Positions 1 through 7,524 of a DNA stretch of 64,000 nt are shown piece after piece. The stretch lies in the NCBI RefSeq assembly GCF_000373265.1, contig NZ_KB890762.1, positions 181,705 through 245,704 of the forward strand, read 5' to 3'. This DNA comes from Pontibacter roseus DSM 17521. Its GTDB lineage: Bacteria; Bacteroidota; Bacteroidia; Cytophagales; Hymenobacteraceae. A program made the translations under genes and the position numbers. The first letter of the stretch is position 1. Each line of letters opens with the position of its first letter. The notes beneath the pieces were generated by a model, which saw nothing but the letters and a program-made list of their open reading frames with translations, made no database searches and was not told where the DNA came from.

Positions 1-319
1 CAGGATTACCTTCGGGCCTGCTGTCAGGTATAGGATTGCGCTCCCGTGTGAATTGCCGGATATAGGTATCGGTCTCGAACAGCTTCTTGTACGTGTCGGT
101 CGACATGTCGTAGAAAATCACGTTGGCGTAGAAGTCATGCCATAGGGCGAGCTTATTAGAAGACAGCAAATCCGCGTTGTACCGTGTCGGGATGAGGACG
201 GTGGAGGAGCTGTCAATGGCAATTGCCTCACCGAAGTACCGTGGGAGCTTCTCGTTTTTCTGGGTCTGGGAGAGGAGGGGGAGCGCCAGCAGGAGCGCCC
301 CGGCTAGAATGCCTTTCAT
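1..319 (-). CDS. Secreted protein of unknown function (partial, 3' end outside window)
   Basis: The reading frame opens at the ATG whose complement is 317-319 and runs off the left edge, so only about 106 N-terminal residues are visible. They start with a typical Sec signal peptide (MKGILAGALLLALPLLSQ), after which the mature chain reads QKNEKLPRYFGEAIAID. There is no lipobox cysteine, so a periplasmic or outer-membrane location is likely. I recognise no family in the visible part. It is divergent from hslV, with about 200 bases between the two starts. Confidence 0.6.
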   Translation of the reverse strand, partial: MKGILAGALLLALPLLSQTQKNEKLPRYFGEAIAIDSSSTVLIPTRYNADLLSSNKLALWHDFYANVIFYDMSTDTYKKLFETDTYIRQFTRERNPIPDSRPEGNP

Positions 320-427
320 AGATTATCCTTTTATACTTTAGGAAACGAATATAGGCTTTTCCTATTATACTTGGGTCATAAGTATAGGGCAGAAGCCATA
401 CCGGACAAATTGTCGGCCGAAAACCCT

Positions 428-459
428 TTGGCTTTTTGTTTGCAGTTGCCGTAGCTTTA
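428..459 (+). promoter_or_regulatory. Candidate Bacteroidota promoter for hslV
   Basis: TTG at 428-430, a 21-base gap, then TAGCTTTA at 452-459. This matches the Bacteroidota consensus TTG-N19-21-TAnnTTTG except for the last base. It would start transcription near 466, about 60 bases before the hslV ATG. Confidence 0.35.
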
Positions 460-527
460 CAGACAGAACACAACACAGGTATAGCGCGCGCTGCGTCCAT
501 GCCTTCACATTCGAAAAAGCAGACACA

Positions 528-1070
528 ATGGCTAAGATAAAATCGACCACCGTTTTGGGAATCTACCACAACGGAGAGGTATGCGTGGGCGCCGACGGAC
601 AGGCGACCATGGACAAGCACATCGCCAAAAGCAACGTCAAGAAGATACGCAAATTGCTCGACGGCAAGATCGTGACTGGTTTCGCCGGTTCCACCGCCGA
701 TGCCTTCACGCTGCTGGAGCGCTTCGAGGAGAAACTCAATGCCTACCAGAGCAACATGAAGCGCGCCGCTATCGAGCTGGCCAAGGACTGGCGCAAGGAC
801 CAGTACCTGCGCAAATTGGAGGCCATGATGGTGGTGGCAAACAAAGACGAGCTGCTCATCATATCCGGTACCGGAGATGTGCTGGAACCCGACAACCAGA
901 TTGCGGCCATCGGCTCGGGCAGTATGTTCGCGCATGCGGCGGCCCTGGCACTCAAGAAGCACGCGCCGCACCTCAGCGCCGAGGAGATGGTGCGCGAAAG
1001 CCTCAATATCGCTGCGGACATCTGCATCTACACCAACCACAACCTGGTGATAGAAAAGCCAAAGGCTTAA
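528..1070 (+). CDS. hslV: ATP-dependent protease peptidase subunit HslV (ClpQ)
   Basis: HslV is the proteasome-like threonine peptidase that pairs with the HslU ATPase to degrade unfolded cytoplasmic proteins. The 180-residue product has the family's normal length and motifs. STTVLGIY places the catalytic Thr at residue 7 after a six-residue propeptide. GADGQATM, NVKKIRKL and GFAGSTADAFTLLERFE follow, and the C-terminal part has the usual IGSGSMFAHAAALAL. No hslU lies in the window, so the ATPase must be encoded elsewhere. A Crp-type regulator starts 29 bases downstream on the same strand and may be co-transcribed. Identification is firm. Confidence 0.95.
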   Translation: MAKIKSTTVLGIYHNGEVCVGADGQATMDKHIAKSNVKKIRKLLDGKIVTGFAGSTADAFTLLERFEEKLNAYQSNMKRAAIELAKDWRKDQYLRKLEAMMVVANKDELLIISGTGDVLEPDNQIAAIGSGSMFAHAAALALKKHAPHLSAEEMVRESLNIAADICIYTNHNLVIEKPKA

Positions 1071-1083
1071 TCGCTATACCTTC

Positions 1084-1089
1084 AGGAGG
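1084..1089 (+). promoter_or_regulatory. Shine-Dalgarno AGGAGG that fixes the start of the Crp/Fnr gene
   Basis: AGGAGG lies 10 bases upstream of an in-frame GTG at 1100. Bacteroidota genes rarely carry so perfect a Shine-Dalgarno sequence. It argues for this start and against the much longer open frame that runs back through hslV in another phase. Confidence 0.55.
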
Positions 1090-1099
1090 CTGCAGGCAC

Positions 1100-1666
1100 G
1101 TGGAAGCGGTAACCGGGACAATCAACAGCATTTACCCGCTGTCAGAACAGGCGAGGCGGGAGCTGATGGCGACGCTCTGCAAACTGGAGCTTACGAAAGG
1201 CCACATCCTTTTCCGGGAGGGGGAGGTGAGCACTAAGGTGTTCTTCATTGAGAAAGGTATAGCACGCGCCTTCTGCTACCGCAACGACCAGGAAGTGACT
1301 TTCTGGTTCGGCACCGAAGGGGACCTCATCTTCTCCTACTACAGCTACGTGGCCAACAAACCCGGCTACGAGACGGTGGAGCTGCTGGAGCCTTCTGAGG
1401 TATACGTGCTGGAGCTGGAGCAGCTGCAGGCGCTGTTTCGCACGAACATCGAGATTGCCAACTGGGGCAGGAAGCTGGCCGAGTATGAGCTCATCAAGAC
1501 AGAGGAGCGCTTCATCGCATTCCAGTTTCAGTCGGCCACGCAAAGGTATAAGTCGCTGCTGGAGCAAGACCCGCAGCTGCTGCAGCGGGTGCCGCTCTAC
1601 CACATCGCCTCCTACCTGGGGGTGACGCAGGTTACGCTGAGCCGCATTCGGGCCGAAATCAGGTAG
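1100..1666 (+). CDS. Crp/Fnr family transcriptional regulator
   Basis: The 188-residue product has an N-terminal cyclic-nucleotide-binding-type beta barrel (about residues 25-110, including LTKGHILFREGE and VFFIEKGIARAFCY). It ends in a short Crp-type helix-turn-helix (HIASYLGVTQVTLSRIRAEIR). This compact architecture is common in Bacteroidota, where such proteins are cytoplasmic DNA-binding regulators whose ligand is usually unknown. There is no N-terminal cysteine cluster, so an Fnr-like iron-sulphur cluster is unlikely. The open frame extends upstream to 581, but that part is the shadow of hslV. I chose GTG 1100 because a perfect AGGAGG precedes it. The 29-base gap from hslV suggests one transcript. 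Confidence 0.85.
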   Translation: MEAVTGTINSIYPLSEQARRELMATLCKLELTKGHILFREGEVSTKVFFIEKGIARAFCYRNDQEVTFWFGTEGDLIFSYYSYVANKPGYETVELLEPSEVYVLELEQLQALFRTNIEIANWGRKLAEYELIKTEERFIAFQFQSATQRYKSLLEQDPQLLQRVPLYHIASYLGVTQVTLSRIRAEIR

Positions 1667-1777
1667 AATTTAACATTTGTTAATTTTTATACCGGCTGCT
1701 TTTCAGACTTTTGCAATGAGAACGGAGAGACTAGTAGGTAAGACTGTTCCTGAACCAGAATCAACTAGAAGCGCAGA

Positions 1778-1796
1778 TTCAGAGTATACCTCTGAA
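1778..1796. repeat. Small inverted repeat upstream of the deoxyhypusine-synthase-like gene
   Basis: TTCAGAG (1778-1784) and CTCTGAA (1790-1796) form a 7-base inverted repeat around TATAC, about 25 bases before the ATG at 1822. It could be an operator or just a chance hairpin. Its loop contains part of the iterated GGTATA/TATACC hexamer found across the window. Confidence 0.3.
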
Positions 1797-1821
1797 TAGC
1801 TTGTAACAAAACGATAGACGA

Positions 1822-2793
1822 ATGAACGTATCAGAATTCCTTAAGAAACATTACAAACACTTCAACGCGGCCTCTGTGATAGACGCTGCCGAAGGGTACA
1901 AAACGCATTTGAACAACGGCGGCAAGATGATGATTACGCTGGCCGGTGCCATGTCCACGGCTGAGCTGGGCATCATTCTGGCGGAGATGATTCGTCAGGA
2001 CAAGGTGCACGCCATTTCCTGTACTGGTGCCAACCTGGAAGAGGACATCTTCAACTTGGTGGCGCACGACTTCTACGAGCGCGTGCCGCATTACCGCGAG
2101 CTTTCTGCCGCCGATGAGGAGGAACTGCTGAGCCGCCACATGAACCGCGTGACCGATACCTGCATACCGGAGGAAGAAGCCATGCGCCGCATTGAGCACA
2201 CCGTGCTGAAGTTCTGGGAGAAAGCCGACCAGGAAGGCAAATCCTATTTCCCGCACGAGTTCTTCTACCAGATTCTGTTGTCAGGCGACCTGGAGCAGTA
2301 CTACCAGATTGACCCGAAAAACAGCTGGATGCTGGAGGCGGCCAAAAAGAACCTGCCTATCATCTGCCCGGGCTGGGAAGACTCCACGTTGGGTAACATC
2401 TACGCCGGTCACGTCATCAGTGGCGACATCAAGAACGTGCATACCATGAAGACAGGTATACAGTACATGATGTTCCTGGCCGACTGGTATACCCAGAACG
2501 CGAAAGAGGAATCAACCGTGGGCTTCTTCCAGATTGGCGGAGGTATAGCCGGTGACTTCCCGATTTGCGTGGTGCCGATGCTGCACCAGGATTTGCAGCG
2601 TACAGGCGTTCCGTTGTGGGGTTATTTCGCCCAGATTTCTGACTCCACGACCAGCTACGGTTCCTACTCTGGTGCCGTTCCGAACGAGAAAATCACGTGG
2701 GGTAAGCTCGGTAAGGACACACCAAAGTATATGATTGAGTCTGATGCGACCATTGTGGCTCCGCTAGTCTTCGCAATCGTGCTGGATATGTAG
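1822..2793 (+). CDS. Deoxyhypusine synthase family protein
   Basis: Eukaryotic and archaeal deoxyhypusine synthase transfers the aminobutyl group of spermidine to eIF5A/aIF5A using NAD. Bacteria lack that substrate. Bacterial homologues of the family include homospermidine-synthase-like enzymes, so the real reaction here is open. The 323-residue protein keeps the family landmarks: SCTGANLEED near the N-terminus, FFQIGGGIAGDFPI, SDSTTSYGSYSGAVPNEKI and ITWGKLGK. The Lys of WGK is residue 295 and aligns with the catalytic lysine (Lys329 in human DHS). The gene stands alone between the Crp-type regulator and a strong terminator. Polyamine metabolism is the best guess; the substrate is not readable from sequence. 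Confidence 0.85.
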   Translation: MNVSEFLKKHYKHFNAASVIDAAEGYKTHLNNGGKMMITLAGAMSTAELGIILAEMIRQDKVHAISCTGANLEEDIFNLVAHDFYERVPHYRELSAADEEELLSRHMNRVTDTCIPEEEAMRRIEHTVLKFWEKADQEGKSYFPHEFFYQILLSGDLEQYYQIDPKNSWMLEAAKKNLPIICPGWEDSTLGNIYAGHVISGDIKNVHTMKTGIQYMMFLADWYTQNAKEESTVGFFQIGGGIAGDFPICVVPMLHQDLQRTGVPLWGYFAQISDSTTSYGSYSGAVPNEKITWGKLGKDTPKYMIESDATIVAPLVFAIVLDM

Positions 2794-2830
2794 TCATAAG
2801 ACAAGGCATTCATTTATGATTCAGAAAGAA

Positions 2831-2866
2831 GGGCCGGCTGCAGTTGCAGCCGGCCCTTCTTTCTTT
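2831..2866 (+). terminator. Rho-independent terminator after the deoxyhypusine-synthase-like gene
   Basis: A 12-base GC-rich inverted repeat, GGGCCGGCTGCA (2831-2842) with TGCAGCCGGCCC (2845-2856), is followed by TTCTTTCTTTT. AGAAAGAA on the 5' side makes the stem extendable and the element symmetric. Confidence 0.85.
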
Positions 2867-2936
2867 TGCCTGGGTCTTCATGAATTGGTAACTTGCTGTT
2901 ATATTCGTGTCATCCTATATTCATAACATGCCATAC

Positions 2937-4208
2937 ATGAAGACAACCTGTACACTTATTTTACTGCTCACCTGTTCCTTTGCCTTCGGGCAGAAGAAGT
3001 TCGTAGCAGGCCAGTACGTGACGCACCAGCGAGATACGGTGCAGGTGCACATCAACGACCAGAACTGGAACAGGAGCCCTACAATCATCGAAGTGAAGCA
3101 GGACCTGTCCAGCACCACGACACAAAAACTCGGCGTGGCCGACATCAAAAGCTTCTCGCTTGCTTCTGGTGACAGGTATGAGGTGCATGCCGTAGACAAG
3201 GAAAAGGCCGTGACCAAAATAGGCAGCACCTACGTTTACGACAGCCAATTTAGCATTGTGCGGGACACGGTGTTTCTGCGTGCCCTGGTGAAAGGCAAGG
3301 TGAGCCTGTACACGCTGAATGAACCGGATGCCCAGGAGCGCATCTACATCCAGAAAGAAGGCGAGACTCCCGTTGAGCTGGTGTACAGGGCCATCATGAA
3401 GAGCGAGCGTGGCAAATCAGGGCTGGTGAAACTGCCGGTTTACAGGGGGATGCTAACCGCCAAGATGACGGACTGCCCGGATTTGAGCAACAAGATAAGC
3501 AGGGTGGCCTTCAAGCCGTCGGCTTTGAAAAGTCTGGTGCAGGACTACAATAAGTGCGCCAGCGGCACTGAAGGAGACTATGTGGCCGCAGAAGAGAAGT
3601 TAGCGTTCAATGTCTATGCCCTGGGGGGAGTTTCTTATACCTCCCTGGACATCAACGGCCACCCCAACAAGGCACTGACTGAGCCGGAGTTCACAGGTAT
3701 GGGCTATACCTTCGGCACCTCCTTTATGGCCACCTTGCCCAGAAGCCATGGCAAATACGCTCTGATAGGGGAGCTGCTCTACAAAGCCTATCAGACTGAG
3801 GGAACCTTCCAACACGTGAACCCGCTGACGGAGCAGGTGTACACAGAATACACCACCACTTTCGAGATGTCCCAGCTGGCAATTAACTTGTTGGGCCGCT
3901 ACCGGTTCTTGGACAGGGGCATTCGGCCATACGTAAGCCTGGGCTTTGGCAACAACTTCGTGCTGAACGATAACAGCAAACAGAAAGTCTATACCCCATC
4001 CTATACAACAGATAAGAACAAAGACGGGAATCCGATGGGGAATGCCACGCGGAAGCATGAGCAGGCGCTCCTGCTGGGCATAGGTGGAGAATGGAAACGT
4101 TTGCAGGCGGAGGTGAGGCTGGAAAACGGAAACGGTTTCTCTGCTGCGAAAGGCGTGAAGACCGTCAATAACTCCGTAGGCGTACGGTTGGGCTACAGGA
4201 TAAAATAA
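2937..4208 (+). CDS. Secreted outer-membrane beta-barrel-type protein
   Basis: I start the protein at 2937 because the ATG there opens a signal peptide (MKTTCTLILLLTCSFAFGQ); an upstream GTG at 2907 is open but would precede it with unrelated residues. The mature chain is about 404 residues. Its N-terminal third is a soluble beta-rich region (KKFVAGQYVTHQRDTVQV). From about residue 220 it has alternating strands ending in NNSVGVRLGYRIK, the aromatic/basic end typical of Bacteroidota outer-membrane barrels (PF13568-like). A Cys pair (CPDLSNK and YNKCASG) sits just before the barrel. No enzyme motif is visible. It converges on the aminopeptidase gene and shares its terminator. Confidence 0.65.
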   Translation: MKTTCTLILLLTCSFAFGQKKFVAGQYVTHQRDTVQVHINDQNWNRSPTIIEVKQDLSSTTTQKLGVADIKSFSLASGDRYEVHAVDKEKAVTKIGSTYVYDSQFSIVRDTVFLRALVKGKVSLYTLNEPDAQERIYIQKEGETPVELVYRAIMKSERGKSGLVKLPVYRGMLTAKMTDCPDLSNKISRVAFKPSALKSLVQDYNKCASGTEGDYVAAEEKLAFNVYALGGVSYTSLDINGHPNKALTEPEFTGMGYTFGTSFMATLPRSHGKYALIGELLYKAYQTEGTFQHVNPLTEQVYTEYTTTFEMSQLAINLLGRYRFLDRGIRPYVSLGFGNNFVLNDNSKQKVYTPSYTTDKNKDGNPMGNATRKHEQALLLGIGGEWKRLQAEVRLENGNGFSAAKGVKTVNNSVGVRLGYRIK

Positions 4209-4229
4209 AACGAGCAGCACTATACGCCA

Positions 4230-4270
4230 GAGAGGCTACCTGATTCGTTTCAGGTAGCCTCTCTTTTTTT
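4230..4270. terminator. Bidirectional terminator between convergent genes
   Basis: A perfect 14-base stem, GAGAGGCTACCTGA (4230-4243) with TCAGGTAGCCTCTC (4250-4263), has a TTCGTT loop and a seven-T tail (4264-4270). It separates the + strand outer-membrane protein gene from the - strand aminopeptidase gene. Confidence 0.85.
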
Positions 4271-4289
4271 CGAGCTGTATAAATTGCTG

Positions 4290-6884
4290 TTACTGCTGGA
4301 CCAGCTTCTCTGCCCTGAACACACCATCCGCGGCCTGTAGGATTTTTCCTTTCAGTTTGGGGTTGTAGTTGGGGTGCGCCGCCAGGAACTGGCGTATGGT
4401 TTCAGCGGCAGTTGCGCTTTGGTAGGATCCGAAGGTGGACTGCAGCCAGTTGGTCGGGAAGAAGATGTCGCCGGTCAGCTGGATTTCCTCCACCAGTTTC
4501 AAGCTCTCGCGCAGGTATTTCTCTGATGTCTGCGCGCGCAGGGGGTGATGCAGGTAGCTCAGTGCAGTGGCCACCCAAGCTTCTTTCTCGCGGTTGTTGC
4601 GGTCTTTGAGCGAGGCGAAGAAGGCGTCGCGCACCTGTACATCGCCCGACAAGGCAGGCATCATAAACTGCAGGCGCTTCTGGCGGTCCGGGTTTTTGAT
4701 GCGGCCAAGTTGCTGCTGCAGTATGGCTTCAGAATCTTTGTAATCGCGCACCGCCAGCGAAAGAGCCAGGGAGGTATAGTCGTCTTCGGTGAGCGTGACA
4801 CCTTTGGGTGCCTGCTGGCTTTTCCATACCTGGTAGAGCTTGTCCTGCGCCTCCTGGGTGAGGACTATACCCTGGTAGGCTTTGAAGAGCAGTTTTTTGG
4901 CATTGGATGACTTCTGCATCTCCATGGCTTCCCACAGGTTCTTCTCTATACCTGCGGCTATTTCCTGCCTACGTGCCGGGGTGGTGAAACGCCAGAACGT
5001 GTCGTTGAGGTAGCCGGTGAGTAGCTTGAGGTTAAGTTCTTCTGTTTCGCGGCCAGCCTCTAACAGAGCGAAAGGGAGCAGCAAACTGGGCTGCACGGCA
5101 CGGCCATTGAGCATGTTCTCATACAGGTTGATGTAGGCCGATGCCCGCATCACCGGGTTCTGCAGCTTAGACACATCCGCCAGCTTGCTCAAATCAACGG
5201 GGAACACGCCGTAGCCCTGCCCGGAGGAGTTGAAAAGCACGAAAGAGGGTTTGGATTTTCCAATCGCCTCAGCCAGTTGTACCTGGGCTTTGTCCATGTG
5301 CACGGTCATTTCGTCCACGCGGTCCGGGTATACCAAGGCTACCTCAAAGTACTGCGGCCACAGGCGGTCAGAGCCGTCTTCTCCTTTCTGGGAAATGGTG
5401 AAAGATGTGATTTTACTGTCCTCCGTTTCCAGTTGGTAATCGAACACCGGCCGGCCCGCACCGTTCACCCATACCTGGTTCCAGGCCTGCAAATCAATTG
5501 GGGTACGGGCGTCTAGTATCTGGATGAGCTCTGGCCAGGTGGCGTTGCCGTGGGCGTAGGTTTTCAGGTATACCTGCAGTCCTTCCTGAAACGCTTGCTC
5601 GCCCATGAGTCGCTCCAGTTGCCGCATCATGATGGGGGCTTTGTGGTAGATGATGTTGCCGTACAGCGAGCCGGCATCCTGCAGGTTTTCCAGTTGTTGG
5701 CGAATAGGGTTGGCCCCGGCCGTGCGGTCTACGCCATAGGCAGCCGGGAAATGGTCTATCAGGAATTTGAGGTCGTAATTGCTGTCCTCCACGGTGGTCT
5801 TGGAGATTTTGTCGGCCATGAAATTGGCGAATACCTCTTTCATCCAGACATCGTTGAACCAGCGCATGGTCACCAGATCCCCAAACCACATGTGCGCCGT
5901 CTCGTGTGCGATGAGATTGGAGCGGGCTACCAACTGGTCCTTGGTGGCGCCTTCGTCCAGGAAGAGGGTGGAGGCTTTGTAATCGATGGCGCCCACATGT
6001 TCCATGCCGCCATACTGGAAGTCAGGTATAGCCACGAAGTCGAACTTCTGGAAAGGGTAGGGGATTTGGGTATAGGTCTCCATAAAGGCCAGCGCATCGC
6101 GGTGAATGCCGAAGATGGAATCCATGCTTTGCTTCAGTTTGCCCGGGTCAGTCTCGCGATGATAGAAGTGCATGGCGCGACTGCCTTTCGTTCGGCTGAC
6201 CTTGCTGAAGTCTCCGGCTACAAAGGAGAACAGGTAGGTCGGTATGGTATCAGAAGGTTGGTACTGATAGGTCTTAGTCGCGCCTGTCACCACAGAATCC
6301 TGCAGCGGGGCGTTGGCCAGGGCCTTCCAGTCCTGTGGCAGGGTCAGCGAGAGTTTGAAGGAGGCTTTCAGGTCCGGCTGGTCGAAGCAGGGGAACACAG
6401 TGCGGGCGCGGTCGGGCACCAGCAAGGTATAGAGGAAGTCCTCGTTGCGGTTGAGCGACAGATTGCCGGCTATGAAATCTATCTGTACCTGGTTTTGCCC
6501 TAGTTTCAGATGCTGGGCAGGTACCAGGATGTGTTCTCTCTCAAATTGAACTGGAATTTCCTGGCCATTCACTTTCACCAGTTTGATGTGCTCGCGCTGC
6601 TCCTTAAAATCTATTTGCAGGGGCTGGCTACTGTCGCGCAGCTTGAACGAGATAATCTCCGAAGCAGGTATAGGCGTCGCTTTGTTGGCCGGCAGTTGGA
6701 GTTGCAGGTCGTAAGCAACCTGGTGCAGCACGGCCCGCCTGTGCTCCGTTAGCGACTGGGCCACACCGGTTTCAACGGGTAACATAGTCGGAGTGGAGGC
6801 AGGTGTTTGACTGCCGCTGCAGCTGAGTATGGTGAGCGAGAGGGCCAGGGCAGAGGACTTCAGGGTATGGTTCAGTAGGTTCAT
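4290..6884 (-). CDS. M1 family zinc aminopeptidase lipoprotein
   Basis: M1 peptidases remove N-terminal residues from peptides. The 864-residue protein carries the zinc site HETAH (residues 327-331) with the third ligand Glu350 at the canonical HExxH-x18-E spacing. The exopeptidase motif reads GGMEH (292-296) instead of the textbook GAMEN. The N-terminus has a lipobox (LTILSC, Cys22), so the enzyme should be anchored to a membrane facing the periplasm or exterior. The C-terminal ~350 residues form the helical ERAP1/PepN-type region. Unlike E. coli PepN it is exported, suggesting a role in extracytoplasmic peptide scavenging. It is monocistronic, with about 640 bases before the catalase terminator side. 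Confidence 0.92.
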   Translation of the reverse strand: MNLLNHTLKSSALALSLTILSCSGSQTPASTPTMLPVETGVAQSLTEHRRAVLHQVAYDLQLQLPANKATPIPASEIISFKLRDSSQPLQIDFKEQREHIKLVKVNGQEIPVQFEREHILVPAQHLKLGQNQVQIDFIAGNLSLNRNEDFLYTLLVPDRARTVFPCFDQPDLKASFKLSLTLPQDWKALANAPLQDSVVTGATKTYQYQPSDTIPTYLFSFVAGDFSKVSRTKGSRAMHFYHRETDPGKLKQSMDSIFGIHRDALAFMETYTQIPYPFQKFDFVAIPDFQYGGMEHVGAIDYKASTLFLDEGATKDQLVARSNLIAHETAHMWFGDLVTMRWFNDVWMKEVFANFMADKISKTTVEDSNYDLKFLIDHFPAAYGVDRTAGANPIRQQLENLQDAGSLYGNIIYHKAPIMMRQLERLMGEQAFQEGLQVYLKTYAHGNATWPELIQILDARTPIDLQAWNQVWVNGAGRPVFDYQLETEDSKITSFTISQKGEDGSDRLWPQYFEVALVYPDRVDEMTVHMDKAQVQLAEAIGKSKPSFVLFNSSGQGYGVFPVDLSKLADVSKLQNPVMRASAYINLYENMLNGRAVQPSLLLPFALLEAGRETEELNLKLLTGYLNDTFWRFTTPARRQEIAAGIEKNLWEAMEMQKSSNAKKLLFKAYQGIVLTQEAQDKLYQVWKSQQAPKGVTLTEDDYTSLALSLAVRDYKDSEAILQQQLGRIKNPDRQKRLQFMMPALSGDVQVRDAFFASLKDRNNREKEAWVATALSYLHHPLRAQTSEKYLRESLKLVEEIQLTGDIFFPTNWLQSTFGSYQSATAAETIRQFLAAHPNYNPKLKGKILQAADGVFRAEKLVQQ

Positions 6885-7463
6885 GTCACGTGAGTATGGA
6901 TAAAGATAAGGAATTGCCGTGTTTTCTGGCTGCTCTGGTCTTGGTTTTCATTTAGGAGGTAGTCTTGATATTACGCTTGGTACTATTAGGCAGCTCCGGG
7001 TCCAACCACCCCTGCCCCTCCTTGTCCAAGGAGGGGAGTCGGCTACTGCTGATGGTCAGGTATAAGCGTTGTAGCTGGGTGCTTCCCCTGCTGTAGCTGA
7101 ACACACCCCTGCCCCTCTCAAGAGGGGAATCAGAAACGATTGAAACACCCCTCTAGCTCCCCTCAAGGGGAGGGTTCCTAAGCGAGCAGGTATGGCGTGT
7201 CGGAAGCGTTGGCAGGTATAGCAGACATACTTACAACAGAATCTACAGAGCAGTGCCTTGAACCAGGTGCACCCATGACGATTTTTTGTTCGAGCGGTCA
7301 GCGAGTTCAAAATCGTCTTGATTTTTTTGCTTACTTTTTTCATCAAGGAAAAAAGTGAGGCCCGCCCGGCCAGGGCAAGCTATGCAATAACGCGGCGAGC
7401 AAATTGCAAAGACAGTTACTACAAAGCAACAACTGATGCTTCCTGTAAAAAACTCTCTATAAA
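6885..7463. other. Non-coding region with palindrome cluster and possible decayed sequence
   Basis: This stretch of about 580 bases has no convincing gene. Its left half holds three GC-rich CCCCT/AGGGG palindromes (listed separately). Its right half (about 7230-7440) keeps a long open frame on the - strand (7243-7506) whose translation is rich in Lys/Ser and reads like a remnant rather than a folded protein. CAGGTATA copies occur at about 7058 and 7213. Confidence 0.45.
7015..7172. repeat. Cluster of three CCCCT-type palindromes
   Basis: Three related palindromes lie within 160 bases: CCCCTCCTTG/CAAGGAGGGG (7015-7036), CCCCTCT/AGAGGGG (7112-7127) and CTCCCCT/AGGGGAG (7157-7172), each with a two-base loop. 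The first two are preceded by the same CACCCCTG-type leader, and the third by CACCCCT. This shared layout suggests copies of a REP-like dispersed element rather than terminators, since none has a T-tract. Confidence 0.6.
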
Positions 7464-7494
7464 AGCAAAAGCCGCGAATCTCGCGGCTTTTGCT
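7464..7494 (-). terminator. Terminator of the catalase gene
   Basis: A 14-base perfect stem, AGCAAAAGCCGCGA (7464-7477) with TCGCGGCTTTTGCT (7481-7494), has an ATC loop and lies 31 bases past the catalase stop codon (- strand). On that strand the 3' arm ends in GGCTTTTGCTTTTAT, giving the U-rich tail. Confidence 0.8.
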
Positions 7495-7524
7495 CCAAAC
7501 AAACAATCAATAACAAACAAATAG

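Noticed and set aside
228..1040. 270-codon - strand ORF across the start of hslV
   Set aside because: It is the shadow of hslV and of the divergent partial gene; no domain, no start context.
581..1099. Long + strand open frame leading into the Crp/Fnr regulator gene
   Set aside because: It overlaps hslV in another phase and has Arg/Gln-rich, non-protein-like composition; the regulator starts at GTG 1100.
7015..7172. Could the palindrome cluster be a CRISPR array or terminators?
   Set aside because: There are only three units with unequal spacing and stems, no spacer structure, and no T-tracts.
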